Positions 53,703 through 62,036 of a DNA stretch of 64,000 nucleotides are shown in pieces. The notes beneath the pieces were generated by a model that did not search any database, was not told the origin of the DNA, and saw nothing but the letters and a program-made list of their open reading frames with translations. Numbering within the stretch: the stretch's first letter is position 1; every line of letters starts with the position of its first letter. Position numbers and translations under genes: made by a program. The DNA comes from Mucilaginibacter aquatilis. GTDB taxonomy: Bacteria > Bacteroidota > Bacteroidia > Sphingobacteriales > Sphingobacteriaceae. The DNA lies in NCBI RefSeq assembly GCF_009755275.1, contig NZ_WQLA01000002.1:310001-374000 (forward strand). The letters are read 5' to 3'.

Positions 53703-53730
53703 TTATTTGGACTTAGTATAAATAACGGTC

Positions 53731-53761
53731 CAAAAGTATGATTATCTTACTTAAATCAAAA
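53731..53761 (-). promoter_or_regulatory. Promoter of the TonB receptor operon with a Fur-like palindrome
   Basis: On the - strand TTTTG (53761-53757), 18 bases, then TACTTTTG (53738-53731), close to the Bacteroidota consensus. A 19-base near-palindrome at 53734-53752 overlaps the -7 box and spacer: arms AAGTA / TACTT and GAT / ATC match, with one mismatched pair and an odd centre. It agrees with the Fur box consensus at about 12 of 19 positions by my count, so iron repression is likely. Confidence 0.65.
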
Positions 53762-53810
53762 GTTATTTTTAATTATTCTAAATAAGGGTATTGCAAAGTT
53801 GAAACTCTAT

Positions 53811-54746
53811 TTAAAAGTCCATAACCTCTTTCTTCTTTTTGGTCTTGAGCTTTTTGGGAATGAAATGCAATATTTCGTTTTTTAAAGCTTCAATAAGTCG
53901 CCGCTTAATAAAGTTGCGTTGTATAACTATGCTAACCTCTCTTGCCGGTTCAGGCGATTTGAAGTAGCGTATCCTGTCCAGCTGCTTATCGCTCAAATCA
54001 TCAAGCGCAAGCTCGGGCAAAATAGTGGCGCCATTGTTTTGATCAACCATGCGTTTGAGCGTATCAACGCTGCCTGTGTTGTACTCAAAGTGCTGGAACC
54101 CTTTGGTTGATTTTCGGCGCTGGCATATGTTAAGCACCTGTTCGCGCATGCAATGACCTTCATCAAGCACCCAAAGTTCTTCAACGTCTATATCATCGGG
54201 TGTAATGGTTTTCTTTTTGTAAAGCTTACTTGATTTTGATGCATAGGCTACAAAGTTCTCATAAAAAACAGGTATCTCACTCAGCCCGGGCTCATGCAGC
54301 GGGGTTGATAAAATGCCGCAGTCAATGGTGCCAAGTTTTAACTGCTGTATTATATTTTCTGTGTTCTGTTCCCATACAACTAGTTTAACCTGCGGATGCT
54401 GGTCAACAAAGCGTGCAATTATCCTTGGAAGCAGGTAGGGCGCAATAGTTGGTATAATTCCCACCTTTAGCTCGCCTGAAAGATTTTTTTGACGGTCAGA
54501 TATAATCTCTTTTATCTTATAGCTTTCTGCCAGCATAAGCCTGGCCTGTGCAATAATTTCGGTGCCTACTTCAGTTGGGGCAATTGGCTGCCTAGTGCGG
54601 TCAAATATTTTAACGCCTAAAATATCTTCCAGCTTTTGTACCTGCATACTTAGTGTAGGTTGCGTTACAAAGCATTTTTCGGCCGCAAGCACAAAGCTTT
54701 TGTAAGTGTCAACAGCTACAATATATTCAAGTTGGGTAATGGTCAT
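53811..54746 (-). CDS. oxyR: Hydrogen peroxide-sensing regulator OxyR
   Basis: A LysR-type regulator of 311 residues. The helix-turn-helix (SFVLAAEKCFVTQPTLSMQVQKLE in parts) is at residues 18-40. The sensor domain carries Cys199 in DEGHCMREQ and Cys208 in LNICQRR, the same numbers and spacing as the redox pair of E. coli OxyR, which form a disulfide with peroxide. The C terminus is basic. It probably controls catalase and peroxiredoxin genes and perhaps iron import. It is 108 bases upstream of the TonB receptor start on the same strand. Confidence 0.92.
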   Translation of the reverse strand: MTITQLEYIVAVDTYKSFVLAAEKCFVTQPTLSMQVQKLEDILGVKIFDRTRQPIAPTEVGTEIIAQARLMLAESYKIKEIISDRQKNLSGELKVGIIPTIAPYLLPRIIARFVDQHPQVKLVVWEQNTENIIQQLKLGTIDCGILSTPLHEPGLSEIPVFYENFVAYASKSSKLYKKKTITPDDIDVEELWVLDEGHCMREQVLNICQRRKSTKGFQHFEYNTGSVDTLKRMVDQNNGATILPELALDDLSDKQLDRIRYFKSPEPAREVSIVIQRNFIKRRLIEALKNEILHFIPKKLKTKKKKEVMDF

Positions 54747-54827
54747 ACAACGAAAAACTTCATCTATAATGAAAAGCTATAGACAAATATATGTTATATC
54801 AATAAAAGCTATTGCTATCAAGCCAAT

Positions 54828-54855
54828 AAAAAAGCCCGGATATCCGGGCTTTTTT
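54828..54855. terminator. Perfect palindromic terminator after glgC
   Basis: A 28-base perfect palindrome (54828-54841 with 54842-54855): six A, GC-rich core, six T. It ends the glgA-glgC transcript on the - strand just before oxyR and works on both strands. Confidence 0.93.
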
Positions 54856-54871
54856 GATATATCATCTGAAT

Positions 54872-56134
54872 TTATATAATGGTTCCGTGCGGAATTACTG
54901 CGCGTTTTTTTACAACCACAATGCCGCCCTGTACGGTGTAAGCACCATAGTCGCCGTCTTCAAGTTTTTCTCCGCAGTTGATACAAACATCGTTTCCGAT
55001 GAACGCATTTTTATCGATGATTGCATTCTTTATTTTGCAACGATCGCCAATACCCATTATTGGTGTGTTATCAGCTTTTGATTGCTCAATTTGTTCCAGA
55101 GTTTGATAATTATCACCACCCATTATATAACAGTTCTCTATTTCAGTATTAGCACCTATGCGGGTACGTATACCAATTATCGAACGTTTTATGAGTTTTG
55201 CATTGATAATGCAGCCATCTGATATAATAGAGCACTCTAACAAGGTGCCTGATACTTTTGATGGTGGCAACATGCGTGCCCTGGTGAATATATGCTTTTT
55301 ATCAAATAGGTTAAATGCAGGTATATCATCAGTAAGGCCAAGGTTCGACTCAAAGAATGATGGTATAGTACCAATATCTTCCCAATAACCTTCGTATTGG
55401 TAGCTTACCACGCGGTTAGTTTGTATTGACTGCGGGATAATTTCTTTACCAAAGTCAGGATGTTCATTGCCCTGCAGTAAATCATACAAAGTTTGACGGT
55501 TGAAGATGTATATACCCATCGAAGCCAGGTAAAAGCGGCCTTTTGCAGCCATCTCTTCACTAACCTCAGAAGCCCAGCTTTCAAAACCGCTTTTAGGTTT
55601 CTCAATAAAGTCGGTAATCAGGCTTTCTTCATTGGTTTTTAATATACCAAAGCTAGGTACATCATTAGCATGTACCGGAATGGTAGCTATGGAAATTTCG
55701 GCTTTACTTTTAATGTGCTCTTCAACCATGTGCTTAAAATCAAGCTGGTAAAGCTGGTCGCCTGATAGTATAAGCACATACTCAAATTCATGCACTGATA
55801 GGTGGTGTAAGCTCTGGCGCACCGCATCGGCAGTACCCTGAAACCACCCTACGTTTGATGGTGTTTGCTCGGCAGCCAGTATATCAACAAACGAATCGCT
55901 GAAGCTGCTGAAGTGATAAGTGTTTTTTATGTGCTTGTTTAATGAGGCCGAATTAAATTGCGTAAGTACAAAAATACGCTCGAAGCCTGAATGCAAGCAG
56001 TTTGAAATAGGAATATCAACTAAACGATATTTACCCGCAACAGGCACTGCGGGCTTTGAACGGGTTGCTGTAAGCGGGTATAACCGTGTTCCCTGGCCAC
56101 CGCCAAGTACAATGCTTATTACTTTAGAATTCAT
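54872..56134 (-). CDS. glgC: Glucose-1-phosphate adenylyltransferase
   Basis: GlgC makes ADP-glucose from glucose-1-phosphate and ATP, the controlled first step of glycogen synthesis. The 420-residue protein has GGGQGTRLYPLT and KPAVPVAGKYRLVDIPISNC at the N terminus (nucleotide binding), GTADAVRQ, the substrate region EKPKSGF and a C-terminal left-handed beta helix with hexapeptide turns. The ATG overlaps the glgA stop by four bases, so the two are translated together. It ends in a strong terminator. Confidence 0.95.
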   Translation of the reverse strand: MNSKVISIVLGGGQGTRLYPLTATRSKPAVPVAGKYRLVDIPISNCLHSGFERIFVLTQFNSASLNKHIKNTYHFSSFSDSFVDILAAEQTPSNVGWFQGTADAVRQSLHHLSVHEFEYVLILSGDQLYQLDFKHMVEEHIKSKAEISIATIPVHANDVPSFGILKTNEESLITDFIEKPKSGFESWASEVSEEMAAKGRFYLASMGIYIFNRQTLYDLLQGNEHPDFGKEIIPQSIQTNRVVSYQYEGYWEDIGTIPSFFESNLGLTDDIPAFNLFDKKHIFTRARMLPPSKVSGTLLECSIISDGCIINAKLIKRSIIGIRTRIGANTEIENCYIMGGDNYQTLEQIEQSKADNTPIMGIGDRCKIKNAIIDKNAFIGNDVCINCGEKLEDGDYGAYTVQGGIVVVKKRAVIPHGTII

Positions 56135-57558
56135 ATAATTGATGTTAAGCTTTCATATAACATTATGTACTCTTTGGCCGACTTGGTCCACGAGAAATCG
56201 AGCGCCATCATACGTTTACGTAACAAATCAAGCTGCTCGGTGTTCTTATAAAGTGTAACTGCCCGGTCAATAGAATAGCAAATATCGTTTACACTGCTGT
56301 TGTTAAAGCAGATACCATAACCATTGGGGTCGCCAAAGTCAGTAACGGTATCAATTAAGCCTCCGGTACGGCGTACTATGGGTAGCGTTCCGTAACGTAA
56401 TGAGTATAATTGATTTAACCCGCACGGTTCCACGCGCGATGGCATTAGTAAAAAGTCCGAACCGGCATAAATTTGATGCGCGAGTTCTTCGTTGTAACCT
56501 ATATAGGTTTTATAGTTGTCAGGATAAATTTCATTGAGCTTTGTAAGCGCAGTCTCGGTTTCTTTATCACCTGCACCAAGCATAATGATATTTACCTTGC
56601 CGGCATGCTTTTGCAAACTGCGCGAAAATGCTTCGGGTAGTAGATCGGCGCCCTTTTCACCAACCAGCCTCCCAATAAAAGCAATCAATGGTTGATCGGC
56701 CGAGAGGCCAAAGCGTTCGCAAAGAGCTTTCTTATTGGCTAGTTTGCCACTTTCGGGTTTCTTGGCATAAATTTTAGCCTTAATCATCGGGTCTGTGAAT
56801 GGATTCCAAACCTCCGTATCAATGCCATTTATAATACCTTTACCTTTTGCATGTTCAAGCCAAAATAGATACTCCAGGCCGTTTGAGCTGTGGGTAAGCT
56901 CTTCTAAATAACTTGGCGAAACTGCAGTATACTTGTCAACGCATTTGATAGCACAGGCCAATGGGTTTATAGCTCCTTGCCAATCTAACAAACCGGCAAA
57001 GTTCATGTCAACTTCAGGCAGGTAATCAAACTTATCATAGTTAAAGGCTCCATGATACTGTCCGTTATGGATGGTAAACACCGTCTTTGTTTTAGCGTAT
57101 TTTTTGCTGTACAAGGCCGAGTGCTTCATCAGGAATGGAATTAAACCAACATGATGATCATGACAATGAATAACATCAGGCCGTTGTTGCGACCAGTTTA
57201 TCCAATCTAAAAAAGCAAGTTGAAAGATAATGAACTGCTCACGTTCATCAGGGTACATGTATACTTCCTGGCGGTCTAACAGGCCGGGTACATATATGAG
57301 GTACAGTTCAAAGCCAAGCGTATCAGCGCGTTCTTTCCATATCTCAAACTCATAACGTTTTTTACCCAGCAGTGTCGACGCTTCAAAAACTACATCAAAT
57401 TCGTTTTCCTGTACAAATTTGCGGTTATAAAAAGGTAATACAACAGCGGCCTGCAAACCAGCCTCGGTTTGATATTTGGGCAAGGCGCCAACCACATCGG
57501 CAAGGCCGCCAACTTTGGCCACCGGGTAACATTCGGCGGCAAGGTGATAAACTTTCAT
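56131..57558 (-). CDS. glgA: Glycogen synthase (GT5 family)
   Basis: GlgA extends glycogen by adding glucose from ADP-glucose. The 475-residue protein starts with YHLAAECYPVAKVGGLADVVGALPK, including the Lys-X-Gly-Gly ADP-glucose site, then HNGQYHG, and the C-terminal EX7E-type motif MPSRVEPCGLNQLYSLRYGTLPIVR. It is the first gene of the glgA-glgC pair. No glgB or glgP is next to it. Confidence 0.95.
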   Translation of the reverse strand: MKVYHLAAECYPVAKVGGLADVVGALPKYQTEAGLQAAVVLPFYNRKFVQENEFDVVFEASTLLGKKRYEFEIWKERADTLGFELYLIYVPGLLDRQEVYMYPDEREQFIIFQLAFLDWINWSQQRPDVIHCHDHHVGLIPFLMKHSALYSKKYAKTKTVFTIHNGQYHGAFNYDKFDYLPEVDMNFAGLLDWQGAINPLACAIKCVDKYTAVSPSYLEELTHSSNGLEYLFWLEHAKGKGIINGIDTEVWNPFTDPMIKAKIYAKKPESGKLANKKALCERFGLSADQPLIAFIGRLVGEKGADLLPEAFSRSLQKHAGKVNIIMLGAGDKETETALTKLNEIYPDNYKTYIGYNEELAHQIYAGSDFLLMPSRVEPCGLNQLYSLRYGTLPIVRRTGGLIDTVTDFGDPNGYGICFNNSSVNDICYSIDRAVTLYKNTEQLDLLRKRMMALDFSWTKSAKEYIMLYESLTSII

Positions 57559-57795
57559 TTTACAGGTAATGTTGGCTCCAATGTAAGCAAAAGTTTACTT
57601 ACAAAATTACAACCTGTAAGTATAAAATGTGTTTGCAGTTGCTGTTAATTAATATGAAAAAAGTGCAATAAATAGTGAAAGTTATACATAGATGAGACTT
57701 AACACCTATCATTAACAATGAATGCATACCACTTAAATGGAATACCCTTTTATAAGTAGTATGCTTTGAACAATAACCCGGAGGTAATTGAATTA

Positions 57796-60606
57796 TTAAT
57801 GTGCTTCGAGCCAGTTTGTACCTACGCCCATTTCTACCATGATTGGCACCTCAGTTTTAATGGCGGTTTTCATATGGTGAGCAATAATAGGTTTTACAAT
57901 TTCTATTTCATGTTTAGGAACATCAAACACTAGCTCGTCATGCACCTGCATGGTCATGCGTGTTGCCAGGTTTTGCGTTTTAAATTCCTGATGAATATTA
58001 ATCATGGCAATCTTGATCATATCTGCCGCCGACCCTTGTATTGGTGCGTTGATGGCGTTTCGCTCGGCAAAGCCGCGTACAGTAGCATTTGCAGAATTAA
58101 TATCACGCAGATATCTCCTGCGACCCATAAGCGTTTTTACGTAGCCGTTTTCACGGGCAAAATTCATGGTATCGCTCATATAGTTTTTAATGCCGGCAAA
58201 CTGAACAAAGTACTGTTCAATGATATCGCCTGCTTCTTTACGCGGTATGCCTAAGCTTTGCGATAACCCAAAGGCCGATTGCCCGTAAATAATGCCAAAG
58301 TTTACTGCTTTGGCATTGCGGCGCTGCTCGCTGGTTACTTGCTCTAAGGCTACACCATATACGTTTGCCGCGGTTGCAGTATGAATGTCAAGATTTTTTG
58401 CAAAAGCATCAAGCATGTTAGGGTCTTTGCTTATTTCGGCAATAATGCGTAGTTCAATCTGCGAGTAATCGGCAGAAAGTAGCAAATGGTTTTCATCGCG
58501 AGGAATGAATGCCTTACGTACCTCTCGGCCGCGCTCGGTACGTATAGGAATATTTTGCAGGTTGGGATTTTGCGAGCTTAAACGCCCGGTTGCTGCCACA
58601 GCCTGGTTGTATGAAGTGTGTATACGCCCTGTTTTTGAGTTGATCATTAACGGCAGCGCATCCACATAAGTTGATTTCAATTTAAGCAACTGGCGAAAAT
58701 CCAATATATCGCGCACAATATCACTTTTTGTAGCCAGGGCAAGCAACACGTCCTCGCCGGTTTGATATTGGCCGGTTTTGGTTTTTTTGGCTTTAGGATC
58801 AAGCATCAGTTTTTCAAACAATACCTCACCCAACTGTTTAGGTGATGATATGTTGAACCTCACCCCCGCCTTTTCGTAAACAGTTTGCTCAAGGCGGCTT
58901 AAGTCTGTGGTAAGCTCTTTTGAAAATTCGCTAAGCGTTTGCTCATCAACCTTTACGCCTTCAAACTCAACATCGCTTAATACATATATTAACGGATGCT
59001 CAATTTTATTAAGCAAATCTTCTGCTTCTACCTGCTTTAGTTTTGGCTCAAAAACCTGTTTTAACTGCAGGGTAACGTCGGCATCTTCTCCGGCATATTC
59101 CTTTACCTTTTCCACAGGTACATCACGCATGGTGAGTTGGTTTTTGCCTTTAGCGCCAATCAATTCTGTGATGGATACAGTTTTGTAGCCCAGGTAATTT
59201 TCGGCCAGTATATCCATGTTATGGCGTGTATCAGGGTCTAATACGTAATGTGCCAAAAGGGTATCAAACAACTGGCCTTTTACTTCAATGCCGTACCATT
59301 TGAGTACCAGTATATCATACTTAACGTTTTGCCCTACCTTATTAATAGCCTCGTTTTCGAGCACAGGTTTAAATTCGTGTGCAATAAGCCGGGCTTCCTC
59401 AAAATTTGCCGGAAGCGGAATGTACCAGGCCTCGCCTGGTTTAATGGCAAACGATAATCCAACCAGTTCGCAGTTGTTGGCATCAAGTCCGGTAGTTTCG
59501 GTATCAAAAGTAATTTCAGCCTCTTTAAGCAGGTTGGCAATCAATTCTGCACGCTCTTCTACAGTAGTTACCAAATGGTAAGTATGCTCAACGTTGTTAA
59601 TGTTTTTGGCAGCAATTTGTACCTCGGGTTCCGATATGTCTTTTAACTCAACGGTGAGCGTACGGCCTGCGCCCGGGGCAGGATCGCCAAATAAGTCTTG
59701 CTGGCCGCCAACTGCCTTAATTTCGGTAATACTAAAGTCGTCGCCAAATACACGGCGACCAAGGGTTCTGAATTCCAGCTCGGCAAACAAGGGCTCTAAA
59801 AGCTCCCTGCTTGGGTTACAAATTTCCAAACCTTGCTCATCCAAATCAACCGGTACATTTAATAATATGGTAGCCAGTTTTTTTGAAAGCAAACCTTGCT
59901 CGGCAAAGTTTTCAACGTTTTCGCGCATTTTGCCTTTAAGCTCATGGCTGTGCGCAATAATGTTTTCCATTGAGCCGTACTGCTTAATAAGCAGCTTTGC
60001 CGTTTTTTCGCCAATACCGGGTATGCCGGGTATATTGTCAACCGCATCGCCCCATAAGCCCAGTATGTCAATCACCTGGCAAACGTCATCAACTTCCCAT
60101 TTTTTCTTTACTTCTTCCACCCCTAATATTTCCATATCATTACCCATGCGGGCAGGTTTGTAAATAAAAATGTTGGGCGATACTAATTGCGCAAAGTCTT
60201 TATCAGGCGTCATGCAGTACACCTGGTAGCCTTTTTGTTCGGCTTTTTTTGCAAGTGTGCCTATAATATCATCGGCTTCATAGCCGTCTGATGTGATAAC
60301 CGGTATGTTGAAACCTAAAATAAGCTTTATCACATAGGGCATAGCTGCCGAAAGATCTTCGGGCATGGCCTCACGGTGACCCTTGTAATCTGCAAAGTCG
60401 TTATGGCGTTCTGTTGGCGCGTCGGTATCAAATACTACGGCCATGTGGGTAGGTTTTTCCTTTCTCAACACATCAAGCAGCGTATTGGTAAAACCCATTA
60501 CTGCCGATGTATTTAAGCCGCCTGATGTAAAACGCGGGTTCTTACTCAACGCAAAATGCGCCCGGTACATCAGGGCCATACCATCTAAAAGGAATAACTT
60601 CTTCAT
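57796..60606 (-). CDS. polA: DNA polymerase I
   Basis: A 936-residue repair and Okazaki fragment polymerase. It has all three parts: the 5'-3' exonuclease (FLLDGMALMYRAHFAL, DTDAPTERH, GYEADDIIGTL, IPGIPGIGEKTA), the 3'-5' exonuclease (FDTETTGLD, with an intact DxE) and the polymerase (ATGRLSSQNPNLQNIP, LSADYSQIELR, KAVNFGIIYG, MQVHDELVFD). So proofreading appears to be kept, which many bacteria lose. It is a single gene beside tag. Confidence 0.96.
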   Translation of the reverse strand: MKKLFLLDGMALMYRAHFALSKNPRFTSGGLNTSAVMGFTNTLLDVLRKEKPTHMAVVFDTDAPTERHNDFADYKGHREAMPEDLSAAMPYVIKLILGFNIPVITSDGYEADDIIGTLAKKAEQKGYQVYCMTPDKDFAQLVSPNIFIYKPARMGNDMEILGVEEVKKKWEVDDVCQVIDILGLWGDAVDNIPGIPGIGEKTAKLLIKQYGSMENIIAHSHELKGKMRENVENFAEQGLLSKKLATILLNVPVDLDEQGLEICNPSRELLEPLFAELEFRTLGRRVFGDDFSITEIKAVGGQQDLFGDPAPGAGRTLTVELKDISEPEVQIAAKNINNVEHTYHLVTTVEERAELIANLLKEAEITFDTETTGLDANNCELVGLSFAIKPGEAWYIPLPANFEEARLIAHEFKPVLENEAINKVGQNVKYDILVLKWYGIEVKGQLFDTLLAHYVLDPDTRHNMDILAENYLGYKTVSITELIGAKGKNQLTMRDVPVEKVKEYAGEDADVTLQLKQVFEPKLKQVEAEDLLNKIEHPLIYVLSDVEFEGVKVDEQTLSEFSKELTTDLSRLEQTVYEKAGVRFNISSPKQLGEVLFEKLMLDPKAKKTKTGQYQTGEDVLLALATKSDIVRDILDFRQLLKLKSTYVDALPLMINSKTGRIHTSYNQAVAATGRLSSQNPNLQNIPIRTERGREVRKAFIPRDENHLLLSADYSQIELRIIAEISKDPNMLDAFAKNLDIHTATAANVYGVALEQVTSEQRRNAKAVNFGIIYGQSAFGLSQSLGIPRKEAGDIIEQYFVQFAGIKNYMSDTMNFARENGYVKTLMGRRRYLRDINSANATVRGFAERNAINAPIQGSAADMIKIAMINIHQEFKTQNLATRMTMQVHDELVFDVPKHEIEIVKPIIAHHMKTAIKTEVPIMVEMGVGTNWLEAH

Positions 60607-60759
60607 GATCAGAATTTACAGAATTTAAGAATTGCCGGAATTAAAACAGCATCCTATCGCCACAAAAATAAGATTTCCTATCGATGGCTTGGTATAAACA
60701 AATAACAACCAAAATTATTCTGTAAATTCTTAAATTCAGAAAACTCTGATTCAAATAAT

Positions 60760-61341
60760 TTATTTAAACGCACAGTCAGCTACATGATCGTTCACCATGC
60801 CTACTGCCTGCATATAGGCATAGCATATAGTAGTGCCAAAGAATTTAAAGCCCCGCTTTTTCATGTCTTTGGCAATAGCATCAGATATGGGTGTGCTTAC
60901 CGGGATAGTGCCGGGTTGGTTATTGATAGGTTTGCCATTGGGCATAAAGCTGTACAGGTATTTATCAAACGAACCAAACTCCTTTTGTACAGCTATAAAG
61001 AGTTGGGCGTTGGTAATAGTAGTGGTAATTTTTAAGCGGTTACGGATAATGCCTTCATCTTGCATTAAACGCTCTATATCATTAGTAGTCATGGCGGCTA
61101 CCTTTTTTACATCGAAGTTGGCAAAGGCCTTACGGTAGTTTTGGCGGCGGCAAAGGATAGTAATCCAGCTTAACCCTGCCTGCGCCGATTCAAGTACAAG
61201 GAATTCAAAAAGCACATCATCATTGTGTAAGGTTTTTCCCCATTCCTCATCATGATATTTTGTGTAAAGAGGATCGGTGCCACACCAGGAGCATCTTTTG
61301 AGGTTGTCGGGTATAGGTTCAGTTGATTTTTTAACAGCCAT
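60760..61341 (-). CDS. tag: DNA-3-methyladenine glycosylase I
   Basis: Tag removes 3-methyladenine from alkylated DNA. The 193-residue protein has the zinc-ligand N terminus KRCSWCGTDPLYTKYHDEEWG, the aromatic and catalytic region SAQAGLSWITIL near residue 55, and the C-terminal zinc ligands in GMVNDHVADC. The ATG at 61341 (MAVKKSTEP) is preferred; the open frame reaches back to 61389 but that part overlaps a terminator hairpin. It lies upstream of polA on the same strand, 154 bases apart. Confidence 0.94.
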   Translation of the reverse strand: MAVKKSTEPIPDNLKRCSWCGTDPLYTKYHDEEWGKTLHNDDVLFEFLVLESAQAGLSWITILCRRQNYRKAFANFDVKKVAAMTTNDIERLMQDEGIIRNRLKITTTITNAQLFIAVQKEFGSFDKYLYSFMPNGKPINNQPGTIPVSTPISDAIAKDMKKRGFKFFGTTICYAYMQAVGMVNDHVADCAFK

Positions 61342-61390
61342 GGTTGATGATTTTCCATGGCAAATTGCTAAAAATTTTATCAAATGCAAA

Positions 61391-61417
61391 AGAGCAATCT
61401 TGAAACAAGATTGCTCT
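61391..61417 (-). terminator. Terminator of the two small genes upstream of tag
   Basis: Perfect 12-base stem (61391-61402 and 61406-61417), 3-base loop, then TTTT on the - strand. It ends the transcript of the genes at 61427-61885. Confidence 0.85.
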
Positions 61418-61426
61418 GTAAATTAC

Positions 61427-61648
61427 TTATTGTAACTCTTCATCCGGTAAATGATCATCATCTTCCGGCGTCAGTTCGCGTTCGTCATCATTTGTTCGGA
61501 GTTGATGCAAGTCCTCTTCGTCCTGCATTTCGTCATCAAACGCTTCATCGTCGTCGTCAGCCATATCTTCTTCGCGTGGGCTTAAAGTTTCTAAACCCAA
61601 AACGGATTGGTGGCGCAGGCCGTTGATGTAAAATAATAAAAGCTGCAT
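61427..61648 (-). CDS. Small, very acidic protein of unknown function
   Basis: A 73-residue protein with a hydrophobic, near-neutral start (MQLLLFYINGLRHQSVLGL) followed by about 45 residues that are mostly Asp and Glu (EEDMADDDDEAF, DDEDLHQ-like runs). I do not recognise a family. The acidic tail may bind metals or basic proteins. It is 12 bases after a small lipoprotein gene on the same strand and before a terminator, so the two likely form one operon. Confidence 0.6.
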   Translation of the reverse strand: MQLLLFYINGLRHQSVLGLETLSPREEDMADDDDEAFDDEMQDEEDLHQLRTNDDERELTPEDDDHLPDEELQ

Positions 61649-61660
61649 GTTTTCTCAGTT

Positions 61661-61885
61661 TTACGGTCTGCCTGTTGGTGTAGCGTTACCTTCTGCCTGG
61701 CTCGAATCCATGGTAGTTGAGTCGGTACGGGTTGAATCTAAACCGCCAACGCTGGTAGCGCCTACGTCAGATGCATTTTCGGTGGTGTCAGAGCTTCCGC
61801 CTACCGATTTGTCCTGGCTGTTGCCGCAAGCTGCCAGTGAAAGGGCAATTGCCGTTACGCCTAAAATGTTGCGAATGAGTTTCAT
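61661..61885 (-). CDS. Small lipoprotein of unknown function
   Basis: A 74-residue protein with a lipoprotein signal peptide (ILGVTAIALSLAACGNSQD, Cys20). The mature part is short, low in complexity, rich in Ser, Thr and Asp, and has no recognisable domain. It should be anchored in a membrane facing the periplasm. It is the first gene of a two-gene operon. Nothing shows its partner or role. Confidence 0.7.
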   Translation of the reverse strand: MKLIRNILGVTAIALSLAACGNSQDKSVGGSSDTTENASDVGATSVGGLDSTRTDSTTMDSSQAEGNATPTGRP

Positions 61886-61956
61886 GATTTTACTATTAGT
61901 TATATAAAGGTAACATTGCGGTTGGGCATATGTTTTTATATAGTTTCCTGTTCAAG

Positions 61957-61986
61957 TTTGTCTTATATATAAAATCAGTAGTTTTG
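61957..61986 (+). promoter_or_regulatory. Bacteroidota-type promoter of the ArnT-like gene
   Basis: TTTG at 61957-61960, 18 bases, then TAGTTTTG at 61979-61986. Transcription would begin near 61992, after the first candidate GTG start has barely any leader, so the ATGs at 62019 or 62037 are more likely. Confidence 0.7.
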
Positions 61987-62036
61987 CCATTAATGTGGTG
62001 TTTGTATGCGCCAACATCATGCTCAATATTCAGTTC

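Noticed and set aside
59594..60163. 189-codon open frame antisense to polA
   Set aside because: It lies entirely opposite a complete and well-conserved polA exonuclease domain and has low-complexity Ser-rich sequence.
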